64,000 nt of DNA from assembly GCA_008638375.1 (NCBI GenBank), contig CM018038.1, positions 15,770,515-15,834,514 of the forward strand, written 5' to 3'. Of this stretch, positions 31,358 through 45,400 are shown one piece after another. Within the stretch, counting starts at the first letter, position 1. Each line of letters begins with the position of its first letter. The notes under the pieces are model-generated. The model saw nothing but the letters and a program-made list of their open reading frames with translations, was not told where the DNA came from and did not search any database. The DNA is from Nyssa sinensis. Taxonomy: Eukaryota > Streptophyta > Magnoliopsida > Cornales > Nyssaceae. The position numbers were made by a program, and so were the translations under genes.

Positions 31358-34300
31358 ATGGCAATGGCAATGGCTCTTCGCAGACTCTGCTATTCCGCCA
31401 ATAAGCCTCTCCGGCCTCTCTTTAATGGCGGTTCGCTTTGTTATATGGTCTGTATATACATACATATTTCTTTCTTTTGAACTTATGTGATTCATATGTT
31501 ATATTAGAGTGCACTCTCTCTATTCATTTCCTAATTTTCTGTGGTCTTTTGATTTCTTACGCAGTCTTCACTGCCGAATGAAGCAGTTTGCGAATCTCGC
31601 ATTACTGTAATCGATCTCTCATCACATTCTTTTCGTTTGCTAAATACAATTTTTTAATCGCGAGATCTATAGTTTATTGATGGAATCATTGGATCAATTT
31701 ATATTCATGCATGATGAATTTGATTAACAGTGGACAAAACAATTGAATGCTCCACTTGAAGAGATCGATCCGGAAATTGCTGACATTATTGAACTCGAAA
31801 AAGCTAGACAATGGAAGGTATATATTAACCTTCGTCTTGTGTATTCAATTTATTGGTTGAACAATTATGACTATGAATTTTCATAGCTTTAAAATAAATA
31901 TTTCTTTTTCTCGATTGCATTATTAAATGGTGTATTGATATGTAGGCTATGAATATATATTTACATTTCAAGATGGTTACTACTGTTTTTTCAGTAGCTT
32001 TAGGTTTCTTGGACTTTAATCAATCTTTTGGTTTTAGTAGGAATTCAATACATTGTGTGCAGGGACTCGAGCTCATACCTTCGGAGAATTTCACATCATT
32101 GTCGGTGATGCAAGCGGTTGGGTCAGTCATGACCAACAAATACAGTGAAGGGTATCCTGGTGCCAGATACTATGGAGGAAATGAGTACGAAAAGCCATTT
32201 GCATTCCTTTCTTTTTTGTTTAAAATACTTTTTTCGCAGTTATGCGATATTGATTCATTCTATGTTATACTTTTCAATATCTATACAACTGCAATATTGA
32301 TTCATTCTATGTTATACTTGTCAATATCTATACCTTTTTCTTGTGATATAGCTTTCTAAACTTTTAAATAATATTGCATTTACATATAAAGGTACATCGA
32401 CATGGCAGAGACCATATGTCAAAAGCGTGCTTTAGAGGCTTTTCAGTTGGATCCTGCAAAATGGGGAGGTAAATGCATTATGTACATGTTTCATGCTTGC
32501 TGGATGAAAAACCTTCAATTATATATTTCGTTTATGACACTTGCCTCATCCCTTTGGTTAACGGGGCCTGGGGATATTGTCCAAAATGTTTGAACAGTAA
32601 TGCATTTGATCTTTTTGGAGATATAACTGAACCATTTTAATGGTCATACAATTTGTCTGCCCTGAGGCTCCATTGAATTCGTGGATTTGTGAGTATTTTT
32701 TTCTTTTAACTCCTACTTAAATAAAATTAAAAATTAAGGATTGATTTAATTTGTGAATTTAGGAAGGGAAAGGAAAATATAAGTTTATTTTTTTAATAAA
32801 AAAAGTTTTATAACTTTATTTGAGGAAAGACCCATTGCTTGTTGTAATAATAAAATACTTGGGTAATGGCCTTGTAACTTTATTTGAGCAAGAAAGAAAA
32901 TACGAGGAAAGTTATTTTTCCTTTTCCTTTTCTTTTTTCTTATCAATTCCGTGAACCAAATGGAGCCTAGGTAATTTAGATAGTGGAGACTCAGGAAAGT
33001 CATGGAAGTAAAAGGACATATTGCGGGTTTGAATCTAAGAGCAGTCCCTTTGTGCAAATAATTGGTACGACCAATATTGGATAATGGCCTTATACATTTA
33101 TTTGAGCAAGAAAGAAAATATGAGGAAAGTCATTTTTCCTTTTCCTTTTGTTTTTCCCTTATCAATTGCATGAAACAAATGGTGACTAGGTAATTTAGAT
33201 AGAGGAGAGACCTGGAAGCAAAAAGACAAACAATGCCTCAATTAAATCATCTTTGTATAAGTCTCTAATTAAGTTAAGTAGAGGGCAATTTAACCTTCTT
33301 GCCACCTTTAACTGAGAACGAGCACTTGATATTTTCTCACTCTGTCTTTAAGCTATAATTTGACAGCTTTTTATATTTGCGTGTGTGCTGACCCCAAATA
33401 ATTGGGATACGGCTTTGTTGAGTTGAGTTGTGTGTGTGTGTCAGCTAATAGGGAAGGCTAATAATTGTACCAGTGAGGTACAATAGCATTGTAACAGAGC
33501 ATGAGTAGCGGGAGGGAAAGACTAAATTGAGATAAGAAAGAAGAGATGTGATACATGCTGATGCAGCTTATTCGAGGTTGTGTCCTCAGACAAAGTAAAT
33601 GGAAAAACATGATTAATCCTAAATGGTCGGAATAAGGCTTTATTAAAGTGTGTTAATTTGATGTAATTATGGTTTCCTGCTATCTTTCAGTAATAGCAGC
33701 ACCCACTCACCAAAAAAGGGGAATGAGGGCCAAGATTATTGGCTGTTAGCTATTGTTATCTTATTATTTATGTTTTATTATCCTTAGAGGTAACTCTTAG
33801 CCTAAGAATTCATTAATGGCGGTGTTGAGGAGTGGGGAGATAAGGTGAATGGGCGGTTCAATAACATGCATTAGCCGCCCCCCCCCCCCCCCCCCCTCCC
33901 CTCCCAACCCCAAAAAAAAAAAAAGTGAGGTGATCCTTAGACAATCTATGCATGTGTGAAAATTCTCATTGCAACATCTCTATGCCAATTGGCTGAAGTG
34001 ATCTTTCTTCTTCATTGTGTTCTGTTGTTCTCGTTAAAGAATGTAAAGGGATGCTGGCTGTCTTGCTAAAGTTTGGATGCCATATGCTATAGATTGTGAG
34101 TCTTACTTGGACAGGGGATTTCAAAAAGATCCTTACCAGTGGTTATTACTGAAAAATAGCCCTCATGAGCTGAAAGACACATTTTCACTGTTTTTATTAT
34201 CTAAATATGAAGTCATATACCGTTCTTCAACATAAAGTTGCCATACATCATTGACCAGTAGGGCTGTTTTGGAGACCATTGCAGTACATGCAGGTTTGAT

Positions 34301-36991
34301 TAAAATACCTCCACATGGCTCTAATAAGGTGGTCTAATGAAAGAATGGATGACCTTTCAGGAAACCTTGTAACACCAAGGCACACATGTCTTTCACAGCT
34401 TTACATCTAGCTGTAGTTTTGGAAGATTGTGAGACAACTGTCTTGGAAGTACTTAACATCACTGAGTTCCCTTTCTGACAGCCGTAAATAACAGATCTGT
34501 CAGGAATAATGTCTATATTCAACAGCTTCAGACTTGCATTATGGGAATTTTGATATAATAGGCCACAGGAAGAGCCTTGCTAATGGTAGTTTCACATTTC
34601 TGGTTGCTGGTTGGACAGATGATTATACTGAAATACCCTTTTTGTTCTTTTTTGTGCCTGAAGTTATAGTAACCAACTGAACATAAATATAAGTTTAGTT
34701 TCATATTTATTTCTGTAATGCTATCCTGTAATTTCAACATTAGGCATAAAACGATAGTGAGAAGGTTATGAAGTTGTTAAATTGTTTGGCTTTAGCTCTG
34801 GTTTGGTTCAGTTTTACTCTTTTTTTTTTTTAATCTTTTCACCCAAGTCATTTATCTAGTTCCCTTTGCACTATGCAAAGAGACTTGTATTCTGGACACC
34901 GGCTTTGTTTAAAGCAACACATACCTTATTTCTTGCAGTCAATGTGCAGTCACTATCTGGATCCCCTGCTAACTTTCAAGTTTACACGGCACTGTTGAAA
35001 CCTCATGAGAGAATCGTGGCACTTGATCTTCCCCATGGTGGACATCTTTCACATGGTTATCAGGTAATTCCCTCATTTAACTTTTTTGAGCTATATTTGG
35101 TGGTACCGTCCAGCTCCTGGGGATTAGCATACACAAACTTCATTTACTGCTTATTTATGGCTTATAATTTTTTTTATTGCTCCAAATGTAGAAATTACAG
35201 CATATGGTATACATTTGCAATGCCCCTCTCTCCCTCCAGGAGACGGTATATTTAGAATTATGAATAGTTGTCAGCATGTACTCTTCTTTAGTGTTTTTGG
35301 TACGGAAGTTAGCAGTTACCTATATTTGGAGGCTCATCACTTTTACTCCCCATGATCTTTTAGTGTTTTTTTGCGGTAACTGAGAAACTCTATTAACCAC
35401 CATTGAGGTAGATGTTTGTAAATTTTGAAGCGCTGCCGGATATAATATGCATATGAACTAATTCTTTACAGGGATAAAGGTCACTTTGTTTTCCTCTTAC
35501 TGCAGTATTATAGCTTCCCTTGGACTGCTTTGTTTTGTTTGGTATATATTTTTGCTAGGTGCCTTGGAGTGTTTTGTAAAATACTTAACCATCTATATCC
35601 CTTCTAGTTGAAATTCCAGCACTCCTCTTCATTTTCTTGTTCTGTTAAAGTAGGCATGGAATCCTTTTGAGAGCACAATTCTTCAGAATTATGAACCATT
35701 GTCAATGAATTTTTGAGCCAAAATTGAAATAGTGTTGCACAAGCATCTTATGATTGGGTTCTACCTTCCACATGGAAGGAAAACTGATATGGAAAGCCCA
35801 ACCAGTCATTGAAGAGTTGAGAAACTCACAGGAAAATAGCATTTCTGCAATAACACTCGCATGTATATTTACGTCAATTTATTTGCATAGATTCGCATGT
35901 ATGACTGTGAATGGCTGTGGCCAAGAAAAGATTCCCCTCCCCCCCCCCCCCCCCCAACAACATGCACACACGCTCTTATATGAAATACATTTACAAAATT
36001 ATGTTTGCACTCAACATATTACTTATGTATGGACTTCAATCAGTTTGCTTGGTATCGATTATTAATTTATTAGGCTACACCTAAGTTCCTGTAAAATTGC
36101 TCTAGAAACCACATAACTTCATGAACCTGAATATCTTAAATTTCCTTGCATGAAATTAGATTTTTTTTTTCCTGAAGGTAATTACAGTCTGGGGTGGGAT
36201 TATTTTAGACATTTGAAATTGGATTTGTTCTTGTGATTTGAAGTTCTTTTGATTGCACATTGAAATTTTTTTTAGGATTTATTTTCTAATTTCTTATAGG
36301 CAAAAGACACAACTTTTTACGATACAGTGGTCCTCATCATTCTTTTGTCTTTGTACAGACTGACACCAAGAAGATATCTGCCGTCTCAATATTTTTTGAG
36401 ACAATGCCATACAGATTGGATGAGAGCACTGGATATATTGACTATGATCAGGTACTTTGTGATTCTCTTTATGGATATTTTTTTCCAATTGATGCAAACT
36501 TGTACTCTTGTATTCACCTGTATTAGTGATAATTAATTGCTTGTTTGCACATAACTCTAGTCCTTTTTTTTTCTTTGACAAGTCACATAATGTTAGCGTT
36601 ATTAAGGTTATCCTAGTTCAGAAATTGAAGATCGTAGAAAGAGACTGATCATGTTGCTCTATATTTTTATAACCTGCTGAAAAATGGGGAAAGTGCTCAC
36701 CATTTAGTTTGTAAAACTTAATTTGTGTGAAGATTGAAAGAAAGAATCTCTGAGTGCTCACTGTTCCAGTTCTCTTCTTTGTACTATTTCAGGAGTCCTT
36801 ATTCAACCTTCATGGGCTGGTAAATGATAGCACTTTGATATTTCACACCATTTTTATTTTTATATTTTCTGTAGGGATCTCAACTAGGGTTATGTTCCAT
36901 TATTTTTAATAATAAATGAAAATTTCACCTTTACCATGTATTTTGGCACGCTGTGAAAGCATGTCTGTTTTTTTTGTGTTCCCTGTCTCTG

Positions 36992-37022
<31 letters not shown>

Positions 37023-40000
37023 CATATGCTCGCGGACACATTCGTGAATTTTATTCTAGTAATTTACATGTTTTATACTATACATTTTTTGAGTCCTTAG
37101 AAAGTCTTTTTCTAGGGTTCAAGGATTACATCGTGGTCCCTTCTCAAAACGGGTGGAAGCCTTAGTAGGCTTGCCAGGGCTATATAGCCCACCCTAGATT
37201 CTGGGAAAAAAATTATTTATGTAAAATCTTGACTTTTTTAAGTTAGCCCGTCCTAAAATTTCCCTTGTATTTAGATAGGTTTGTCTCTTTTGTGGGAAGT
37301 TTAAGGCTTTAATTTATGTCCTTCCCTTCTTTTTTTGTACATGGGTTCGCCCCCCTCAGGTACCGTTTTATATGATACCTTTTACTGATAAAAAAAAAAA
37401 TTGTTTATCCCATTCTAATCTTTACCCATTAAATGCCACCATTTTTCTTATTTTTTACACCAAAATTTTGGTCCAACCCTAAAAATCTTCACTAAAATAT
37501 TTTAGAATTCCATAATCTCCCTCATTTTTCACCCCAAAATTTTCCCACCAAACTTTTTTAGCCCTCCCCAAATTTTTTTTCCTAGTTCCGCCCTTGCTTC
37601 TCAATGATTTGATGGATTGGCCCAGATTAGAGTACACAATGCGTTCTATTTCTATCAATTTACTCTGTGTTTATGCACACTGTGAAAGCATATTTGTTTT
37701 ATTTGTCCCCCCCTCTCCCTCTCTCACACACACCCACCCATGCACATGCATGCAGACATTGTTTTGAGATTGTTTCATATCAGAGTGTAATGATGGTGCC
37801 TTGAATTCCATCCTAGTGATTGTGTTTTGTACTTCGCATTTTTGGGTCCTTAGAAAGTCTTCTTTAGGGTTTAGGGACATCATCCTGGCCCATTTTTGGG
37901 CGTCCTGACCTGATATTTATCATTTTTGGTGTGAGTGGGTTAGGGTGTGAGACTTTGAGGGAGTCACCATCTTGTAATCATCTTCTTCTTCGAAGTCCAA
38001 AGTGAAATTTCTTGATCATCCTTGCCCATGAATGCAAGTTTTAAGCCAAACCACACAAAAGTTGTGTGCTTTGTGTGATTATGTTTTTTGCATCTTTCTA
38101 TGTTACTGTTTAAACCCTAGTCTAAGATTTATCACAAGGAGAGTCCAAGATTCTCTCCGAGTTGGAATGAAAAATCATTGCACAATCCCAAAGGAGTGGT
38201 GGTAAATGCAACATGTGTGTGGGACATAGAATTATTTATCATACTAACACAGCTGTAATGTAAACATGATTCGCAGAATTTATCAACCTTCTAGCAACAT
38301 AAAATCATGACCTATCAATTCTTCTTCCCCCCCCCCCCCTCTTCTCTCTCTTTATATATATATATATATGTATGTATCATTTTGCACCAGGGTAGATGGA
38401 GAGTGATTTAGCCGGTTTAGTTCTACCCATTTATTTTTCTTAAAAAATTTGTTTCAGATTGTCCATTATTTATGGATAGTTCACTTGTACTGTTGCAGTT
38501 AGAGAAAAGTGCAACACTCTTTAGGCCAAAATTGATAGTTGCTGGTGCAAGTGCTTATGCACGCCTTTATGATTATGCACGTATCCGCAAGGTAAACTGT
38601 CTTGGCTTGCCTGATACTATTGCAATCTCATGGTCAACAGAAGATTTTTTGTTTTCTTTTAAATCTTAAATATTTGGAAGTCATAAGATTTTATTTCTGA
38701 TGGATTTGACAGGTTTGTGACAAGCGGAAAGCTATAATGTTGGCAGACATAGCACACATTAGTGGGTTGGTTGCTGCTGGGGTTATTCCATCTCCTTTTG
38801 AATATGCAGATGTTGTGACAACCACAACACATAAGTCACTTCGTGGGCCACGTGGGGCAATGATCTTCTTCAGGAAGGGGGTAAAAGAGATCGACAAACA
38901 AGGGAAAGAAGTGAGTTGCAATCTAGAAACAAATGAGTGAAAGGAAATAAATTACTTTACATTATTGCTACCTTGAGCGCCATTTTGTTTTTCTCTTGTC
39001 ATGGCTGGCTTTTTTCCCTACTGAAAATGACATTCCAAATTGATTATCCAGAACAGGTTTTCTGATTTTTGATTTCCATCCTTCAGGTATTGTATGATTA
39101 TGAAGACAAAATTAAACAAGCTGTCTTTCCTGGACTTCAAGGTGGCCCACACAATCAAACTATTGCTGGCTTAGCAGTTGCACTGAAACAGGTGTTTTTG
39201 CTGAGATTTTTCACGTCGCTCACTCTTAAGTACAGCATTGTCATATTTTGTTACTTTTCTGATGTTTTATAGGATGCGTAAGTAATCATTTTACTGAAAC
39301 TCGTAGTCTATGTTGATTCAATACTCTCTACTGTTATATGATTGTAGGTTGTGACTCCCAAGTACAAGGTCTATCAAGAGCAAGTTCTTAGTAATTGCTC
39401 AAAATTTGCCCAGGTATTATTAATGGGTGCTTTTCTAACATTGGACTCTTGCGATTTGGCTTAATATTTCTTGCTTGCAAATTTCAACTCATAAGTTGGT
39501 GTTATCTTGATATTTTATTGTTTTGACCAAGTTAATTGGGTGGTTTACACTTCTAAAGTCCACTAACTTTGCAGAGTTTGATACAGAAGGGCTATGAACT
39601 CGTGTCTGGTGGAACTGAGAACCACTTAGTGTTGGTTAATTTAAGAAACAAGGTAAGAGGATATTTTTTGGAAGTTTAGTTCAAAAATCAAATATCATTT
39701 TCACACCATGGAGTAGTTATAGCAGCAAGGTTGGTTTTAACTGAAAGAATCAGTTGGTTGAGGTTTTTTCTTCCCATTAATTGGTCAAAATCTTTGACAA
39801 GAGATCAGCCTTTACTGTTTATAAGAAAATCTCACTGAAATTTATGGACAATTCGCAATATTACTGATAATTTACCTATGAAATATTGTTGTATTGTTAG
39901 GTAACCCTTGTGAAGGAAATTTTCCAGAGGGAAGTTTGTTCCATTGCAATAAATGGAGCTAGAAAATTTCCAACCCTGTTGTCATTTCTACAGTTGGTTT

Positions 40001-40707
40001 GAGGAATAAGAGGCATATTTATAGAATTTTGATTTGAGAAAGTATTTAGCCTCCATGTGCTTGTAAAAAGTATTTAGCCTCCATCTGCACAGTAATCAGT
40101 ATTTTATTTTGGAAATTGCTTTGTACAGGGTATTGATGGCTCTAGAGTTGAAAAGATTTTGGAATCAGTTCATATTGCAGCCAATAAAAACACTGTTCCT
40201 GGGGATGTGTCTGCCATGGTGCCTGGTGGTATCCGTATGGGTAGAGCCCTTTGATCATCTCGCATTTATTATCGCAGTCTATTTACTTTGTTCTGATGGA
40301 ATCCTTATCTGGGTGATTCAGGAACCCCGGCTCTCACGTCTAGGGGATTTATAGAGGAAGATTTTGTTCAAGTAGCCGAGTTTTTTGATGCTGCTGTGGA
40401 GTTGGCCTTGAAGGTTAAGGCTGATAGCAAAGGTTCTTGATTCGTTGCCACTTAAGACTTAAATTGACTTCTTTATAATGTTATGATGTGTGATCATAAA
40501 TTTTTTAGCCATGCCCTTGTATGCTTATCACACATGTTTTGAATTATCATAAAACCAGGAACAAAGCTGAAGGACTTTGTTGCAACTATGAATTCAGATG
40601 CCAACGTTCAATCTGAGATTGCAAAGCTCCGCCACGATGTTGAGGAGTTCGCAAAACAATTCCCCACAATAGGTTTTGAGAAAGAAACAATGAAGTACAA
40701 GGACTAA
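31358..40707 (+). CDS. SHM1: Serine hydroxymethyltransferase, mitochondrial
   Basis: PLP enzyme interconverting serine and glycine with tetrahydrofolate; in leaf mitochondria it works with glycine decarboxylase in photorespiration. Fifteen exons, all GT-AG: 31358-31447, 31565-31606, 31731-31817, 32063-32184, 32392-32468, 34939-35063, 36359-36451, 38499-38591, 38713-38910, 39087-39191, 39348-39413, 39575-39652, 40129-40240, 40322-40432, 40559-40707. Together 1548 bases, 515 residues, no stops, close to the usual 517. The first ~30 residues ([20 protein letters not shown]) form an Arg-rich presequence. Landmarks: [43 protein letters not shown], and [14 protein letters not shown] with the PLP lysine at about residue 284; the C-terminus is [15 protein letters not shown]. 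The 2.47 kb intron 5 and 2.05 kb intron 7 contain repeats. It converges on the CIPK8-like gene. SHM1 versus SHM2 naming is uncertain. Confidence 0.97.
32858..33228. repeat. Direct duplication in SHMT intron 5
   Basis: Copy A (about 32858-33022) and copy B (about 33076-33228) share gtaatggccttgta, ttatttgagcaagaaagaaa, ttttccttttcctttt and aaatgg..ctaggtaatttagatag with scattered differences. It lies within the intron. Confidence 0.7.
33388..33425 (+). repeat. RTE-type LINE 3' tail in SHMT intron 5
   Basis: The phrase gctgaccccaaataattggg followed by atacggctttgttgagttgag is the conserved 3' end of plant RTE LINEs. Close relatives lie at about 45799 and 51180 in the CIPK8 introns. Only the tail is present here, followed by a GT microsatellite. 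Confidence 0.6.
36945..37905. repeat. Split direct duplication in SHMT intron 7
   Basis: About 200 bases starting cac(g/a)ctgtgaaagcat, with a CT/CA microsatellite, catgca, gtccttagaaagtctt and agggtt, occur at 36945-37150 and again at 37673-37905, diverged. The 520 bases between them contain a gttcgcccccctcaggtacc...aaaaaaaaa stretch that looks like a retroelement 3' end. Confidence 0.6.
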
Positions 40708-42424
40708 AGTGTACTCTTTCCAGGTCCTGGTACGTCAATGGAGATGTTTCAGTTGTCAGCTAATTGTAGGATTGAAGCCATTAAAACTCACCATCTGGTT
40801 AAGAGGGTTCAATCATAGATGTTTATTGAAGGGTCAGTAAGTGAAGTGTGAATATTTATCAACTATTGTTTCAAAAAGTCAAAATTCCCTGCAATGCGTC
40901 AAAATATCTATCATAAATCTGATTCTTTACAATTTGAGAAACACATTCATTTTTCCCATGTATTAAAAGTTAATTATAGCAGTGATGCTTCTATCATGTA
41001 TAAATTCCTTTTATGTTGAATCCTTCTCACATTTAGTTTCCTGATATATGTCGTGGCTCAACAGCTTCAGGTTCATGTAGCTGGAAAGACTTAGAGGCGA
41101 AGATGAGTAGGAAGCTTTATATATGTCTAACCAACGAGGGCTGCTTGTGGCACAGTCTGTGTCATGCTGAAGATACAGCGGTTTACACCATGAAAATGAG
41201 CAAATGTTTGAAGTTACCAAACCACCTCTTTTGTCTCCTCATCAGATGCGATGGTTGGTCTCTCTCAAAAATAAGAAATAGAAAATAAGCATCGCAGTGA
41301 TGAGATTTTCTAAGGGTTGTGTTTTAAAACCATGAAACATATTATGATGCTGCCAAGGATGCAGAATGAATAATAATATTCTAGTGGAAGATGAAAGTAG
41401 TTGACTACTACTTTTGAAGATACCATTCCAAGAAACGGATTGAACCGATGGGCTAGAGACAATGCCTTGATATACGTTGTATTTGAGCTGAGCATGTTCT
41501 AAACGAGTAACAATGAACGAGTCCTTCATCAAATGAGTTCATATTCCTAATGAACAAACATGAACGAGTCATTTAACAGATGAAAAATATTAGAAATCTC
41601 TAATTTATATCTTTATTTATATTCCTAATGTGATACTTTTGGTCTCACCTCAAAACCACCATAAATTGATATCACATCAAGGATACAATTGGATATATAT
41701 AAATTGAGAATATGTACCATTACTCTTAACGAACTAATCCTGAATTACTCATGAAAGAGCTATTATTTTTAGAGGCACAAAACCATGAAAACACACACCC
41801 AAAAGCACCCTGATGAGGGGAGAGAAACTGAAACAAGGGAAATTTGTAAAGAAACAGCGATGGAGCTCACACATTAAATAAAAACAAAATGGCATTACAA
41901 TGCTAAGAGTTGACATACTCGTACAAATATAATCTATAAACACTAATAATACAATTAAGTCTTTTAAGGCAAATTTCTCCTCTCATTTGGTGGCAGTGAG
42001 TGAGAGCTAAGCCATGGGGTTAAGCAAACTTCAAAACCTGAAACCTCAAGGCTGTAAGAGGACCAAGGTCCTATTCTAGTCGGTCCAAGAAATCCATCTC
42101 CCTCCCTCTTCTATCGTAAAAAAGCTCAAGGGTCTGGTTGGTCCTAGAAACCCATCTCCCTCGCTCTATTGTAAACAAGCTCAAGGATTCAATAAGAACA
42201 AGGGCTGGTTGGTCCTAGAAATCCATCCCCCCTTCCTCTCCTATTGTAAAAACAATCAAGGATCCAATAGGACCAAGGTCTGGTTGGTCCTAGAATCCAT
42301 CTCCCTCCCTCTTCTATCATAAAAACGCTCAAGGTTGAAACACCTAAGCGGTAGTTTCTATAAGAAATTAGACACTGCCACCTTAAAAAACAGATGCAAG
42401 TAGATGACATTACAGAAAACAAAA
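40708..42424. other. Convergent spacer between SHMT and the CIPK8-like gene
   Basis: Holds both 3' UTRs. No other gene is supported. A tandem repeat lies at 42060-42335 (separate entry). The rest is ordinary AT-rich sequence with no sign of selection on any frame. Confidence 0.6.
42060..42335. repeat. Tandem repeat near the CIPK8-like 3' end
   Basis: Four imperfect copies of a 60-90 base unit containing ctggttggtcctagaaatcc, atctccctccctcttctat and aaaaa(g/c)ctcaagg, the longer copies adding a ccaataggaccaaggt piece. The last copy ends about 90 bases downstream of the CIPK8-like stop codon. Confidence 0.7.
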
Positions 42425-45400
42425 TCAACACTTGTTATTTTTAGTGTTGCTTATCCTTGATTTGCGCAACTCATTAGGCGGCTTCCAGATAATATCCTCA
42501 AGCTTGTTACAAAATTTTTCGTAAAACTGCAACATAAAAAAGTGCAAATTCAATTATCAGAATCCAGGTAACCAAAAACCAAGTTTCTCTTTCTTATTTA
42601 AAAAACAAAAGGAGGGAAAGGATGCAGAGAGAATAAGTAACATAATACAATATTACATATTCATATGCAGATTTATAGATTATTTGGGGGATTGTAGGCT
42701 TTAATTTTTGTAGCCAGTCCCTTTCTTTATATTTTTAGGTTTGCCCTTCTCGGATGCCTTGTTTATAATAAAATTAATTTTTCCAATCCAAAAAAAAAAA
42801 ATCATATTCAGATAAACTTGCTTGTTGGCAGTGAACCACAAATCTTGCAGTGAGAACATATTGAGCACTAACCTTGAGGTATTCACCAGCGTCCCCAGTT
42901 GCTTTTTGAATGTCCACCATGAAAAATGTAGGAGCGACTTCAAAAATCTATTAAAAGAAAAGACTGTTGATTAGAATTTAACAGAAGTTGAACAGTAATA
43001 CTGGAGAATCAGGGCTGAGAAACTTTACTTCCAGAATAACGGAGAAATGTGTCGTCTTATTCCCTGAAAGTCCTTCCACCCTCATCTGATAAAGAACACA
43101 ATTTCAGTTTTGAGTTTCGGATCCTACCTGGTGAGACCACTCTTCATGAAATGAGCATAAACTACGCTTCCCAAATTTATATCCCAAATGACGAGGCACT
43201 GATCTGACACTGTATTAATGGCAATACTTTTAATCATGTAATTAATATAGTAGTGCCACATCATTTGGGAAGTATAGCATTGTCACGAAATTCATTAGGA
43301 AAGAATCCTCAAAAACAAGACAGATCATGAAATCCTTGATATTACTTATACAATTAGTTAATCAATTTGCAGAGACACTGAATAAGAAGCCATGTAACAT
43401 GAAACTGATTGGGTCTACAAAATTTAAGGAACGACTATAGCACACTCCAACTAATCTACCTTATAATTACGTATGTGTGTCTTGAAACCCATTGATTGTG
43501 CAACAACTTCCATAGTCGACAAAACAACCTTTGCTGGTTTCTGTGAAACAAAGCGTGTTTGATGTTTCAGAGTGTCCTGTCAGAAGGGCAAGAAAGTCAA
43601 ATAAATTAACAAACTACAAATCTGAGATATATTTTATTATCAAATTGATACATGAACCTCCATGGAAATCACATTGAAAACTGGGATTGAAGGATATGTA
43701 CTGCAACTGAAGGGAGGTAAGATGGCTATGTGCTCCAAATAGCAGAACTAAGAATAGGCTTATAGGCAAATTTGAAAAACATTGGCAGTTGAAGGATACA
43801 TATGGCACACTTGCATGTTGAAAACAGTGAACTAAAAATTATTCAAATTTGAGATGAATGAGATCACTCGAGCATCAAATGCAAATGGCCAGAGTATAGT
43901 TGGCATCCATAACTCGCACCTGCCCACGGTCAAATAGTGCTGAAAGGTTCAAGCCTTGAGAAAGAATAATTAGATCGAATGCATTAAGAATCAGAGGACC
44001 TGCATTCCCATCCTTGCATTGCTCATTAGCCCGTTCCTCCTACAATATAACATTAATATGGCAGGAATGTTAAGAAAAGTAAACCCATGAGAAACAACCA
44101 ACAAATTCTAACAAATAACCTGATATGGATTATGGATACAAATTCTTTTTAAGTAGAAGAAGACCCTCTTAACAATCAACTGAAAAGATCAAATTACCTC
44201 TTAGTGAATAATAGAAGCTATCTTTAACAAGGGTTACTCTATCTTCTCACGGGCTTATTGCAAAGCGGGTGTTTTCTTTTTCTAACATAAGGGTGTATTA
44301 AAACCAGTAGCCTTACACATATATATGTTCTATGTAATAGTTAGTAAATATATTTTAGAACTTGAATCATGGACGTTGATGATTAACGAAAAAGTTCTTT
44401 ATTTTTTATGCTATTTTGATATCTTAAAAATATTTTTGTGATTTTTGTATTTTTTATATCAATTTTGATTGAAATAAAATTAAATTTTTATTATATGGTT
44501 ATATAAAAAATATGAAAATATATATATTTAACGCATCCCTAAAGTATCCATGTCTTATTTTTATTAGAAATATCGTGCCCACGTCCTATTGTATCCATGT
44601 CCAGTGTCCGTATCCGCATGTTATGTTGTATTTGTATCCGTGCTTCTTAGATCTTAACCGTGACTTTAATAAAACTAGAAATATGAACAAGGATGTAGTG
44701 AAGATTGAAATGAAGAATTAATAAAATGAATTTTTTTTTTGTTATCTTGGTTCATTTGTTCATCAAGAGGGAGAAATTATAAATGATGTTACTCATAAAA
44801 TTAAAGCAACATGGGTTAAGTGGAGTCGTGTGTTTAGCGTATTGTGCAATCGACATATATATTTAAAACTGAAAGATAAATTTTGTAAAATAATTATTTA
44901 AACCAACGCTATTGTATGGAACAAAATATTGGATAGTTAAGAAATAACATGTTAATAAAATGAGTGTAGCTTAAATAAAGAAATTGAGATAGATGTGTGA
45001 TAAGACAAAAAAAAAGATAAAAATAAAAATAAACACTAGCTATAAGAGATAAATGAGAGAAAACCGGATAGTATGGTTATCTACAACAAAGACCAGTAAA
45101 TGTACCAGTAAGGAAGAGCAACATGGTTCTTATTGAGGGTTGTACTAGGGGCGGGGGAGACGAAAATTAATTTTGGTAGAGGTAGTTAAAAAAAATATGA
45201 TAATGTATGCTCTAACTGAGGAAATGGTTTTAAATAAAGAAGAAGGGGACATATTAACCGCAGACAATACGAAAAAAAAGACGATTTCTTATGACTAGCA
45301 GATGCTATTTCTGTAAGAATGACGAAAAGAAAGTGGATCACGTTCTCATTCACTGTCAAATTCCTTAGAGCTGCTGGAACCTTGTTCTTGCCTTGTTTGG

